This document shows positions 1 through 8,202 of a DNA stretch of 9,236 bases, in pieces. This DNA comes from Candidatus Puniceispirillum sp. (lineage in GTDB: Bacteria; Pseudomonadota; Alphaproteobacteria; Puniceispirillales; Puniceispirillaceae). Below the pieces are notes generated by a model. It made no database searches. It was not told the DNA's origin and saw only the letters and a list, made by a program, of their open reading frames with translations. Numbering within the stretch: the first letter of the stretch is position 1; every line of letters begins with the position of its first letter. Made by a program: the position numbers and the translations under genes. The stretch lies in assembly GCA_016778825.1 (NCBI GenBank), contig JADHOU010000044.1, positions 1 to 9,236 of the forward strand, given 5' to 3'.

Positions 1-1317
1 GAAGCGCCCGTTCCGATTTTAAGCCAAAGCCGCGTTCGCCAGATGCCGGGCGGGGCTGCAAATGTGGCCTGCAATCTGGCGCAACTGGGGCTGCATGTGC
101 ATTTGATTGGCGTTTGCGGCGATGATGAAGCTGGCAAATCATTGCATGACGAATTGGCAAAACTTCCCGCAATCCGCTTTGATCCGGTCATCATCACCGG
201 CAGACCAACAAGCCTGAAAACGCGTTTTCGGGCTGGCAGCCAGCAAATTTTGCGCGTTGATGAAGAGGTCACAAGCGATATTGACGCTGCCGCCGCCGAA
301 CAATTTACCAAACATGCCCTGCCCACGATTCAGGATGCCGATCTAGTGGTGCTGTCTGATTACGCCAAAGGCGCCTTGCCGCTATCGCTTCTTGAAAACA
401 TCATTGCCCATGCCAAGGCGAAAGGTAAAATGATCATCGCCGATCCAAAACGTGCCGATATCTCGGCCTATTCCGGTGTCGATCTGCTAACGCCGAATCT
501 GGCAGAATTGCAAAACACCACTGAACAGGCATTGAGTTCAATTGAAGCGATTGGTGATGCAGCAACCGCGCTTGCCAAAGAATTTGGCATTGGCAGCATT
601 CTAACCACCATGAGCGCACGCGGTATGATGCTTAGCAAGGCTGATGGCACCCAATTCCATGATCCAGCAAGCGCACGCGATATTTTCGATGTGTCTGGTG
701 CTGGCGATACGGTGGTGGCGATGATTGCTGGTGCATTAGTTGCTGGTGCTGATTTAGACGATGCTGTCCGGTTGGCCAATCACGCTGCCGGTGTTGCCGT
801 TGGCAAATCGGGAACCGCCATTGTTGCGCCAGGTGAAGTTTTGGCGCATTTAGCAGGCACGCCGCCACCAACCGATTGGCCAAGCGTTGCAATGCAATGC
901 ACCGATTGGCGCGATGCTGGTCAAAAAATCGCTTTTGCCAATGGTTGTTTTGATTTGCTGCATCCGGGGCATATCCATCTTTTGAGGGAAGCGGCACGCA
1001 ATGCTGAAAAGTTGGTTGTTGGCTTGAACGGAGATACCTCTGTCAGGCGTTTAAAGGGCGCTGGACGCCCAAATCAATCAGCCGAGCTGCGAAGCGCCGT
1101 TCTGGCTGCATTGCCCTTTGTCGATGCCGTAGCGGTATTTGACGAGGACACACCTTTTGACCTTATTGCAACCTTGCAGCCTGATATCATCGTAAAAGGC
1201 GGCGATTATACCGCCGATCAGGTTGTTGGCGCGGATATTGTGGCGGCACGCGGTGGACAGGTGCTGATCATCTCGACCCTTGATGGTCATGCGACAAGCA
1301 AGCTGATTACCGCCTAA
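1..1317 (+). CDS. hldE: Bifunctional heptose-7-phosphate kinase / heptose-1-phosphate adenylyltransferase, 5' partial
   Basis: HldE (RfaE) makes ADP-heptose for the LPS inner core. Its N-terminal ribokinase-type domain phosphorylates D-glycero-D-manno-heptose 7-phosphate at C1, and its C-terminal nucleotidyltransferase domain adds AMP. The reading frame is open from base 1, giving 438 visible residues. The first ones (EAPVP, then PGGAANVA) match E. coli HldE from about residue 35, so roughly 30-40 residues and the start lie outside the window. The kinase domain shows LSDYAKGAL and the PfkB signature DVSGAGDT (bases 691-711, catalytic Asp in GAGD). The second domain begins near base 925 and carries GCFDLLHPGH (HxGH-type nucleotide-binding motif), RLKG and VKGGDY. 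Both domains look intact, so this is the fused form rather than separate hldA and hldC. The TAA stop is followed by a terminator shared with the convergent sbmA. Confidence 0.97.
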   Translation, partial: EAPVPILSQSRVRQMPGGAANVACNLAQLGLHVHLIGVCGDDEAGKSLHDELAKLPAIRFDPVIITGRPTSLKTRFRAGSQQILRVDEEVTSDIDAAAAEQFTKHALPTIQDADLVVLSDYAKGALPLSLLENIIAHAKAKGKMIIADPKRADISAYSGVDLLTPNLAELQNTTEQALSSIEAIGDAATALAKEFGIGSILTTMSARGMMLSKADGTQFHDPASARDIFDVSGAGDTVVAMIAGALVAGADLDDAVRLANHAAGVAVGKSGTAIVAPGEVLAHLAGTPPPTDWPSVAMQCTDWRDAGQKIAFANGCFDLLHPGHIHLLREAARNAEKLVVGLNGDTSVRRLKGAGRPNQSAELRSAVLAALPFVDAVAVFDEDTPFDLIATLQPDIIVKGGDYTADQVVGADIVAARGGQVLIISTLDGHATSKLITA

Positions 1318-1322
1318 CCCAT

Positions 1323-1360
1323 AAAAAAACGGTGCGTTCCGCCATTGGCAAAACACACCG
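1323..1360 (-). terminator. Intrinsic terminator after sbmA, between convergent genes
   Basis: On the minus strand CGGTGTGTT pairs with AACGCACCG (9 bp including one T-G wobble). The loop has its own GCC/GGC pairing, and a run of seven T follows at once (1329-1323). It lies 21 bases after the sbmA stop. On the plus strand the same stem has a C-A mismatch and only CTTTA after it, so it would end hldE transcripts less well. Seen directly; function inferred. Confidence 0.82.
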
Positions 1361-1381
1361 CTTTATCGTCAGAGGTTATGG

Positions 1382-2389
1382 CTAGTCGATTTTTTGACCT
1401 TCCCAATGCGGCACATCTTTGCCTTCAAGAACCGCCTCGAACGATCGCAGGCGCTTGTAGATTGAAATCAACTCGACGATTGTTGACCAGCTACGAACCA
1501 GAAACTGCAGGGATGATTCAACCCGTCCGAATGCCCGCACAATCTGTTGCATCACGCCAAGGGTGATCGCCCCAGCCACAATTGTTGGCGCCAAGGCAAC
1601 ATAAGGAACAAGCACACCAGCCTGCAAATAGGAAATCTTGGCAACATCAAAATAAAGATAATGGAAAAACAGGCGGTAATAGTTTTTCCGGACATTCCCA
1701 AAAAACTCATTCACAGTTGGCGGAGTGATCCGGTCTGTATCATCTTCACCATAAACCAATTGTTTGCGATAGGCCGCCTCGACCACCTGATTGTTAAATT
1801 CCAGCCCCGGCAGTTTATAACCAACAGCGGCAAGAACAACCGTACCAAAAAGCGCAAAAACAATTGCCACATAAACCAGTGAATGTTCGACAGCGCCGAA
1901 AAACGGCAGTTCCGTCACATTTTTGGACAGGCCCCATAGGATCGGCAAAAAGGCAAAAAGCGTCATAACCGAGTCAAGAAACGCAACACCAAGCCCTTCC
2001 ATAATCGCGGCAAAACGTTTTGTATCTTCTTGTACCCGCTGTGACGCGCCTTCGATATGATGCAGCTTCTTCCAGTTTCTGGTGTAATAATCATTCATCG
2101 CCGTACGCCAGCGAAACACCCAATGTTTTGAGAAAAAGCTTAGCAGCGTTGCGATAACAACATAAATGCCAGCAATCTTGAAAAAGCTGAGTAAAGCCCC
2201 GAAAAACTCGCCTTGCGATACCGCATTTGGCGTTGTTAGCGCTTTTTGAACCATATCATAAAACTGGCCAAACCATTCATTGATCATCACATCGACTTGC
2301 ACCTGATAATAGGTGCCACCAACAATAACCACCATGCCAAGCCAAGCCCAAAGCGCCCATTGCCGTGATCTAAAAAAAGACGAAAACAT
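1382..2389 (-). CDS. sbmA: SbmA/BacA-family inner-membrane peptide transporter, N-terminally short form
   Basis: This 335-residue membrane protein resembles E. coli SbmA and rhizobial BacA, which import proline-rich, glycine-rich or NCR-type peptides and some peptide antibiotics using the proton gradient. Family stretches are FRWRTAMNDYY (92-102), EGASQRVQEDTKRF (113-126), LPGLEFNNQVVEAAYRKQ (193-210) followed by LVYGEDD, and a C-terminal IYKRLRSFE (310-318). Hydrophobic segments lie near 10-30, 68-86, 138-154, 168-190 and 255-282. There is no ATPase domain, so it is not a BclA-type ABC protein. E. coli SbmA has about 406 residues; this one aligns from about residue 70 and lacks the first membrane segment. 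A start 78 bases upstream would add 26 residues that do not resemble the family and would lie upstream of the predicted transcript start; the start used here has GAGG 7 bases before it. Family is sure, substrate is not. Confidence 0.9.
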   Translation of the reverse strand: MFSSFFRSRQWALWAWLGMVVIVGGTYYQVQVDVMINEWFGQFYDMVQKALTTPNAVSQGEFFGALLSFFKIAGIYVVIATLLSFFSKHWVFRWRTAMNDYYTRNWKKLHHIEGASQRVQEDTKRFAAIMEGLGVAFLDSVMTLFAFLPILWGLSKNVTELPFFGAVEHSLVYVAIVFALFGTVVLAAVGYKLPGLEFNNQVVEAAYRKQLVYGEDDTDRITPPTVNEFFGNVRKNYYRLFFHYLYFDVAKISYLQAGVLVPYVALAPTIVAGAITLGVMQQIVRAFGRVESSLQFLVRSWSTIVELISIYKRLRSFEAVLEGKDVPHWEGQKID

Positions 2390-2400
2390 TTCAATTCCTC
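2390..2400 (-). promoter_or_regulatory. Ribosome binding site that decides the sbmA start
   Basis: On the minus strand GAGG (2400-2397) sits 7 bases before the ATG at 2389. It supports the 335-residue product over the in-frame ATG at 2467. Confidence 0.65.
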
Positions 2401-2443
2401 GCAATCTGAAAAGATGGCATGCCAACAACCAATAAACGTGATA

Positions 2444-2455
2444 TCGGCCGGCCGA
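2444..2455. repeat. Perfect 12-bp palindrome in the sbmA leader
   Basis: TCGGCCGGCCGA reads the same on both strands. It lies just downstream of the candidate -10 box of sbmA, over the predicted transcript start, a position where a repressor could act. No matching regulator is visible, and GC-rich palindromes of this size can occur by chance. Confidence 0.4.
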
Positions 2456-2456
2456 G

Positions 2457-2486
2457 ATTATATTCAATACACCTAAATCAAGACAA
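2457..2486 (-). promoter_or_regulatory. Candidate sigma-70-type promoter for sbmA
   Basis: On the minus strand a perfect TATAAT (2462-2457) lies 18 bases downstream of TTGTCT (2486-2481; 4 of 6 match TTGACA). The transcript would start near 2450, giving a 5' leader of about 60 bases that contains half of the palindrome at 2444-2455. It suggests that sbmA is transcribed separately from rodA. Boxes are seen; activity is inferred. Confidence 0.5.
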
Positions 2487-2518
2487 ATGCGCGGTTAATG
2501 GCGATCGCCAGCGATTTG
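2484..2518 (-). terminator. Weak terminator-like hairpin after rodA, with a nested palindrome
   Basis: Just after the rodA stop, on the minus strand, CAAATCGC can pair with GCGCATTTG (8 bp with one bulged base). Inside it is the perfect palindrome TGGCGATCGCCA (2499-2510). What follows is T-rich (TCTTGATTT) but not a clean T run, so termination may be partial or Rho-dependent. It overlaps the candidate -35 box of sbmA. Confidence 0.3.
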
Positions 2519-2519
2519 C

Positions 2520-3608
2520 CTAGCTTTGCCGCCGGTCATGAACAATGGCACTGGCAACAATACCAAAGCCAATGAAAACGGTTAGCATTGACGTGCCGCC
2601 ATAGGAAATTAGCGGCAATGGCGCACCAACAACGGGAAGCAACCCAGTCACCATCGCCACATTCACAAACATATATAAGAACACCATCATGCCGATGCCG
2701 ATACAGGTAAGCTGGGCAAACCGGCTATTCACGCGAAAACTAATCCGCAGAATTGCGATGGTTATCAATAGATAAATCAGCAAGATAAAGATATTACCAG
2801 CAAAGCCAAATTCCTCACCAATCATCGTGAAAACAAAGTCGGTTTGCTTTTCGGGAAGGTAATTTAGCTGACTTTGACTTCCCATCAAAAACCCTTTGCC
2901 AAAAAACCCACCCGACCCAAGAGCAATTTTCGATTGCGTGATCTGATAGCCCGCGCCCAAAACATCGGTTTCGGGGTTTAAAAAGGTCATCACGCGCGCC
3001 TTTTGATAGACTTTCAGCTGCAACCATAATAACGGAACCGCCGCCAACACTGCCGCCAGCGAGCCAAATACATATCGCCATGGTAAACCAGCCGAAAACA
3101 CCACAACAAGCCCGCCAAATAACAGCATCAACGCCGTTCCAAGATCGGGCTGTTTTACAATCATCGCAAATGGCACGGCGATAATGGCAAAGGCTGGAAG
3201 ATACCACACAAAGCTGCGCATCCGGTCATGTGGCTGGCTGCTGAAATAGCGCGCCAATGCCAGAATAACCGACAGCTTGGCTGGCTCGGATGGTTGAAAA
3301 TTCATCCCGCCAATGCTGATCCAGCGCGAAACACCCAGTCCGGTACCGACAACCATAACCGCCAGCAAAACCAATATTGCCGCGGCCAGAAACACGTAGG
3401 ACATTCGTTTGATAAAACTGAAATCAATAAAGGCAATACAAACAACAAGCGCCATGCCAACAATCGCACGAACCGCATGCCTACCAGCCCATGGTTGCCA
3501 TGATCCCTGCGATGCAGAATACAGCGCCAGCGAACCAACAAGCGCCAAAATACCGGCCAATAATAGCAAATGCCACGGAATGCGAAGCAGGATTTTGAAA
3601 ACCGTCAT
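2520..3608 (-). CDS. rodA: RodA, SEDS-family peptidoglycan glycosyltransferase
   Basis: RodA (MrdB) polymerises lipid II into glycan strands during side-wall elongation and works as a pair with PBP2, the preceding gene. The 362-residue product is close to the usual length (about 370) and is a multi-pass membrane protein with roughly ten hydrophobic segments. SEDS landmarks are SRWISIGG (94-101), FQPSEPAKL (104-112), KQPDLGTAL (152-160), LPEKQTDFVF (251-260) with the presumed catalytic Asp257, GEEFGF, and PLPLISYGGTS (330-340). The partner context separates it from FtsW. The ATG follows the mrdA stop after 2 bases, with AGGG inside the end of mrdA as a ribosome site, so translation is probably coupled. 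It is the last gene of the rod cluster; a 130-base spacer follows. Confidence 0.97.
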   Translation of the reverse strand: MTVFKILLRIPWHLLLLAGILALVGSLALYSASQGSWQPWAGRHAVRAIVGMALVVCIAFIDFSFIKRMSYVFLAAAILVLLAVMVVGTGLGVSRWISIGGMNFQPSEPAKLSVILALARYFSSQPHDRMRSFVWYLPAFAIIAVPFAMIVKQPDLGTALMLLFGGLVVVFSAGLPWRYVFGSLAAVLAAVPLLWLQLKVYQKARVMTFLNPETDVLGAGYQITQSKIALGSGGFFGKGFLMGSQSQLNYLPEKQTDFVFTMIGEEFGFAGNIFILLIYLLITIAILRISFRVNSRFAQLTCIGIGMMVFLYMFVNVAMVTGLLPVVGAPLPLISYGGTSMLTVFIGFGIVASAIVHDRRQS

Positions 3609-3610
3609 AT

Positions 3611-5560
3611 CTAGCCCTGCTTCTGCATTAATTGGGTAAGAATATCACGGGCAACAGGCGCAGCGGTTGATGAGCCGCTTCCACCATGTTCCACCACGAC
3701 CGAAATGGCATAGCGCGGCCGCTTTACCGGCGCATAGGCAACAAAAAGCGCGTGGTCACGTTCGGCCCATGGCCGGTCGATATTATTGACAATCCCTTCT
3801 TCACGCTGGGCTTTAGTGATGCGTTTGACCTGAACAGTTCCGGTTTTTCCGGCCATGCCGCCAAGCGATTTATCAAGATCATAATTGCGTGCAGTGCCAA
3901 GCCCGCCATTCATCACCTCAAACATACCTTCGCGAATAATTGCTAAAGCATAAGGATCAACATCCAATGGCGCAAAATCAGGCGCGGCATCCCCACTTGA
4001 TTTAACCAGTCGCGGGGTAACTGCCTGCTTGCCATTTGCAATTCGTGCTGTCATGACCGCCAATTGCACCGGTGTTGCCAGCACATATCCCTGACCAATC
4101 GAAGAGACCACGGTTTCCCCCGGTGTCCACACCCTACCCTGACTGGCCAATTTCCATTCATGGCTTGGAATAATGCCCTGCTTTTCCCCGGGAAGATCAA
4201 TCCCCGTTAAATCACCAAGACCAAGCCGATGCGCCATATCCTTGATTTTCCGAATTCCGGTTTTCAAGGCGACTTTGTAGATGAATACATCACAGGATTG
4301 TTCAAGCGCCGAGATGATATTCATCATCCCATGCCCGCCCTTTCGCCAGCAATGAAAGGTTGCATTGCCAAGTTCCATATCGCCAGAACAATTAAATTGG
4401 GTATTTTTCGAGATAACCCCTGCCTCAATTGCGGCCAGCCCCACCACCATCTTAAAGGTTGATCCGGGGGCATATTGACCTGAGGTCGCGCGGTTCAGTA
4501 AAGGGGTGCGCGGATGTGAATTAAGCCTTCGCCAATCACGGGTAAGCAAGGTTCCTGTAAACAGGTTTGGATCAAACATTGGTGCCGATACAAGCGATAT
4601 GACCTCGCCGCTGTGGATATCCATGACCACAACCGCCCCCGATTCCGGTGGCACAAGCCGGTCTTTTGCATCCTGCAAAATCAGATTATCACCAAGCGCG
4701 ATATGCGCCTGCAAGTCGCTGTCTTTGGCCAAGGCACGCTGCACCTGCAGTGACCCAAGCTCGACCGGCGTAAGCTGGCCACGCCGCAAAATTTCAGCCG
4801 CCTGAAGCTGAACCCCAACATCAATTGAAAGTTGTAAATCCTTTCCCGACATGGCATCAACATCACGAAGCACGCGGATAGACTGACCCTTTGCATTCAC
4901 CTCGATACGTTCACGTCCAGGCAGTCCACGCAGATAAATTTCATGCGCGAATTCGACGCCTACCTTGCCAGTGCCAAGATAGGGGGTTTTTTCCAGTGAC
5001 TGATTGCGTTCAATTTCACGCGCCGTCACTGGCGAGACATAGCCGGTAATATGACAAGCAAGTGCCCCCTGCGGATAGATGCGCCGCAACGATTTCCCAA
5101 AGCTGACCCCACCAAATAGCGGGCTTCGCACCGCCAGCCGCGCCAATTCGCGCTGCGACAGATCATTACGAACAATAATGTCACGAAAAGATGGGCCTTT
5201 GCGCGCGGCAAGCAATACAGCCTTGATGTCTCTTTCGGTCAACTCGATAATTTGCCCAAGCGCAGCGAGCGTCTGTTGCAGATCATCAACATAAAGCGGG
5301 GTGACATAAAGCTCGAAAGATTCAGCATTACCGGCAAGAAGTCGCATTTTTCGGTCAAATAGGCGGCCCCTTGTTGGTGCCACAATCCGCACATCAAATT
5401 GATTGCGGTCAGACAGGCGCTGATAACGATTATTCTGCGCCACCTGCAATTGGAACAGCCGCGCGCCCAAAAAGCTGGTGAGCAAGGCCGAGCCGCCAGC
5501 AAGAAGCAGCCCGCGGCGGCTCATGGTACGCCGTAAATCTTTTGTCTTGGCGCGGAACAT
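3611..5560 (-). CDS. mrdA: Penicillin-binding protein 2, elongasome peptidoglycan transpeptidase
   Basis: PBP2 crosslinks the glycan strands made by RodA during elongation and is the mecillinam target in E. coli. The 649-residue product has a short cytoplasmic start with SRRGLLLAGG (14-23), one membrane anchor to about residue 38, a dimerisation domain starting with RNQFDVRIVAPTRGRLFDR (52-70), then the transpeptidase domain. Active-site motifs are STFK (nucleophile Ser367), SCD (422-424) and KTG (572-574); the segment DPNLF (330-334) is also typical of PBP2. Two oddities: residues 259-305 form an insertion of about 43 residues absent from E. coli PBP2, and C391, C404, H410 and C423 surround the active site. 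The protein ends soon after the fold, without the E. coli tail. ATG overlaps the mreD stop (TGATG), which supports this start over Met13. Confidence 0.97.
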   Translation of the reverse strand: MFRAKTKDLRRTMSRRGLLLAGGSALLTSFLGARLFQLQVAQNNRYQRLSDRNQFDVRIVAPTRGRLFDRKMRLLAGNAESFELYVTPLYVDDLQQTLAALGQIIELTERDIKAVLLAARKGPSFRDIIVRNDLSQRELARLAVRSPLFGGVSFGKSLRRIYPQGALACHITGYVSPVTAREIERNQSLEKTPYLGTGKVGVEFAHEIYLRGLPGRERIEVNAKGQSIRVLRDVDAMSGKDLQLSIDVGVQLQAAEILRRGQLTPVELGSLQVQRALAKDSDLQAHIALGDNLILQDAKDRLVPPESGAVVVMDIHSGEVISLVSAPMFDPNLFTGTLLTRDWRRLNSHPRTPLLNRATSGQYAPGSTFKMVVGLAAIEAGVISKNTQFNCSGDMELGNATFHCWRKGGHGMMNIISALEQSCDVFIYKVALKTGIRKIKDMAHRLGLGDLTGIDLPGEKQGIIPSHEWKLASQGRVWTPGETVVSSIGQGYVLATPVQLAVMTARIANGKQAVTPRLVKSSGDAAPDFAPLDVDPYALAIIREGMFEVMNGGLGTARNYDLDKSLGGMAGKTGTVQVKRITKAQREEGIVNNIDRPWAERDHALFVAYAPVKRPRYAISVVVEHGGSGSSTAAPVARDILTQLMQKQG

Positions 5561-6096
5561 CAGACCATCTTCACCTTTTGCAGCAAGCGGTGAACGGCAA
5601 AAATCAGCACAAAGCCAATCGGGAACAGAATAAGCGTTGCACCAGCTTGAAACAGGATCGGGCTCAGCGATGGAATGGCAAAATTCACCGCTGAAAACAA
5701 CAATAGCTGAAACAGCGATACCGCCGCACAGCTGAGCGCAAAATCAACCCATAGCTGGCCAAAATCACTTTGCTGTAGCCGAACAAGCCGAAGCTGCATC
5801 AAATAGGCAAGCAACATAAAGGAAGTTGCCCGCCCACCCAAAAGATCGGACAACAGAAAATCGCCAATGATACCAGTCAAAAATATCGTGAAAATCGGCA
5901 TATATTTGCCGTGATAAATGATTATACAATAAATGAAGATCAACGACAGGTTCGGCGCTGATCCGTAAAAAACCGGCCATTGCGCCACCGCCGATTCCAG
6001 CAAAACAAGGGCAAAACCAAGCGCAGCCGTCAAAAGCTGAATCGGCAAATCCGATTGAAAATCGGCCTTTTCGAAATAAGACCGCTGATCCTTCAT
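5560..6096 (-). CDS. mreD: MreD, membrane component of the elongasome
   Basis: MreD is a small integral membrane protein that, with MreC, links MreB to the RodA-PBP2 synthase and modulates its activity. The 178-residue product is mostly hydrophobic, with about five or six membrane segments (roughly 19-40, 48-62, 66-84, 89-103, 113-138 and 147-170). The family pattern GSAPNLSLIF (45-54) and the loop GDFLLSDLLGG (78-88) are recognisable; the rest of the family is poorly conserved, so position between mreC and mrdA is strong support. Its ATG overlaps the mreC TGA by 4 bases (ATGA) and has AGGA 8 bases upstream inside mreC. Its stop shares one base with the mrdA start. E. coli MreD has 162 residues; the difference is a longer N-terminal cytoplasmic stretch. 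Confidence 0.94.
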   Translation of the reverse strand: MKDQRSYFEKADFQSDLPIQLLTAALGFALVLLESAVAQWPVFYGSAPNLSLIFIYCIIIYHGKYMPIFTIFLTGIIGDFLLSDLLGGRATSFMLLAYLMQLRLVRLQQSDFGQLWVDFALSCAAVSLFQLLLFSAVNFAIPSLSPILFQAGATLILFPIGFVLIFAVHRLLQKVKMV

Positions 6097-7007
6097 TTGC
6101 GTTTTCCTGATGAATTCAGGCCTTCAAGAAGTCGCGTTGAGTCATCAATCGGCATTGGCGTGTAAAAATCGGCAAGATCAAGGTTGCTGTTATCAATACC
6201 ATCAAGCCCACCAACCAAAACTGACAAATAACTCAAATGCCGAAAATCAACCGCTGGCCGAACGCGAATTTTGCCATCTTTAATCTGATCAACACGCCCG
6301 ACCGGCAAACCGTTTGGCAAAACACCGCCATGACCTGATGTCAGCACCAATTCGCCGATTTCAGGCTTGGCCTCATCAGGTAAAAATTGCAAATCAAGAA
6401 ACTGGCCGTTTTGGCCAACAGTTAGACCCGGCCATGATGATGAGGCCAGAATGACCGGAATCCGTGCATTGATATCACTTATCAACAGAACGCGGGCATA
6501 GGCTCTGCCAACATCAATGACAATACCAACCAATCCATCTGCGGTAACAACCGGATTGCCCCGCACAATGCCTTTTTCACTGCCGATTGAAATCAACACC
6601 GTATGCGCAAAGCCGCCACCGGGCGCAGTCACCGCACGCGCGGTGATCGGCGTTCGGTTTTCAACCGTTGCCGCCCCTGTCACGCTTCGCAATTGGCGGT
6701 TTTCACTTTCCAAAATTTCGGCGCGGCGACGCCAGCGTTTCAGCAAGTCATTTTCACCTTGAAGCCGCACATTTTCGGCGCGCAGCGACGCCACTGTCCG
6801 CATGCCTTCAATCATGGTTTCAATGCCGCGGATGGGTGCCGAAACAACATCGACAATCGGTGCAAGAAAATCATTGCTTCCCATACGCAAATTGCGCAAA
6901 GCAGCCAAATCTGCCTTACCAAGAAACATTAAGGAAAAACTTACAAGAATAAGAACGCCATGCACGATACGTCTTTGTCTGACTCTGGCTTTATCAGACA
7001 CGCGCAT
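6093..7007 (-). CDS. mreC: MreC, periplasmic rod-shape scaffold protein
   Basis: MreC sits in the inner membrane, projects into the periplasm and activates PBP2-RodA. In the 304-residue product, a basic cytoplasmic start (residues 1-13) precedes one membrane segment (about 15-31). A coiled-coil stretch rich in Leu, Glu and Arg (about 70-107, including LRAENVRLQGENDLL) comes next. The beta-rich MreC core follows, with ISIGSEKGIVRGNPVV (139-154), DGLVGIV (157-163) and LTSGHGGVLPNGLPVG (222-237), all typical of the family. The tail after residue 265 is short, polar and ends in KRK. AAAGGAG, a near-perfect ribosome site, stands 6 bases before the ATG in the 15-base gap to mreB. The gene overlaps mreD by 4 bases. 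Confidence 0.96.
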   Translation of the reverse strand: MRVSDKARVRQRRIVHGVLILVSFSLMFLGKADLAALRNLRMGSNDFLAPIVDVVSAPIRGIETMIEGMRTVASLRAENVRLQGENDLLKRWRRRAEILESENRQLRSVTGAATVENRTPITARAVTAPGGGFAHTVLISIGSEKGIVRGNPVVTADGLVGIVIDVGRAYARVLLISDINARIPVILASSSWPGLTVGQNGQFLDLQFLPDEAKPEIGELVLTSGHGGVLPNGLPVGRVDQIKDGKIRVRPAVDFRHLSYLSVLVGGLDGIDNSNLDLADFYTPMPIDDSTRLLEGLNSSGKRK

Positions 7008-7010
7008 AAC

Positions 7011-7020
7011 GCTCTCCTTT
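7011..7020 (-). promoter_or_regulatory. Strong ribosome binding site of mreC
   Basis: On the minus strand AAAGGAG (7020-7014) lies 6 bases before the mreC ATG and wholly within the mreB-mreC gap. It is the strongest Shine-Dalgarno in the cluster, suggesting that mreC is translated independently of mreB whereas the genes after it rely on overlaps. Confidence 0.7.
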
Positions 7021-7022
7021 GT

Positions 7023-8139
<1,117 letters not shown>

Positions 8140-8167
8140 ACATAAAGGGCCACTAGGCCCTTTATGT
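8140..8167 (-). terminator. Terminator of ilvC: perfect 12-bp stem with 4-base loop
   Basis: ACATAAAGGGCC (8140-8151) and GGCCCTTTATGT (8156-8167) are exact inverted repeats around ACTA. The GC-rich core next to the loop, followed by TTTATGTT on the minus strand, is the shape of an intrinsic terminator. It lies 35 bases after the ilvC stop. The T tract is broken by A and G and lies partly in the stem, so efficiency may be moderate. No gene reads into it from the plus strand. Confidence 0.75.
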
Positions 8168-8202
8168 CATAAGTTATCACTATATCAACAATGTGGCAAA
8201 AA

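Noticed and set aside
2390..2467. In-frame extension of sbmA to an ATG at 2467
   Set aside because: The added 26 residues do not resemble the family, no ribosome site precedes that ATG, and it lies upstream of the transcript start predicted from the candidate promoter. The ATG at 2389 has GAGG at proper spacing.
2501..2508. GCGATCGC, identical to the cyanobacterial HIP1 octamer
   Set aside because: I noticed it only at this site, and the genes are alphaproteobacterial in character. HIP1 is informative only when it is heavily repeated.
2815..3207. Open frame of 130 codons on the minus strand inside rodA
   Set aside because: It is another frame of rodA, rich in Cys and Trp, with no recognisable fold. 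rodA itself is complete.
6603..6932. Open frame of 109 codons on the plus strand opposite mreC
   Set aside because: It lies wholly within a well-recognised gene, resembles no family and is best explained as a by-product of mreC codon use.
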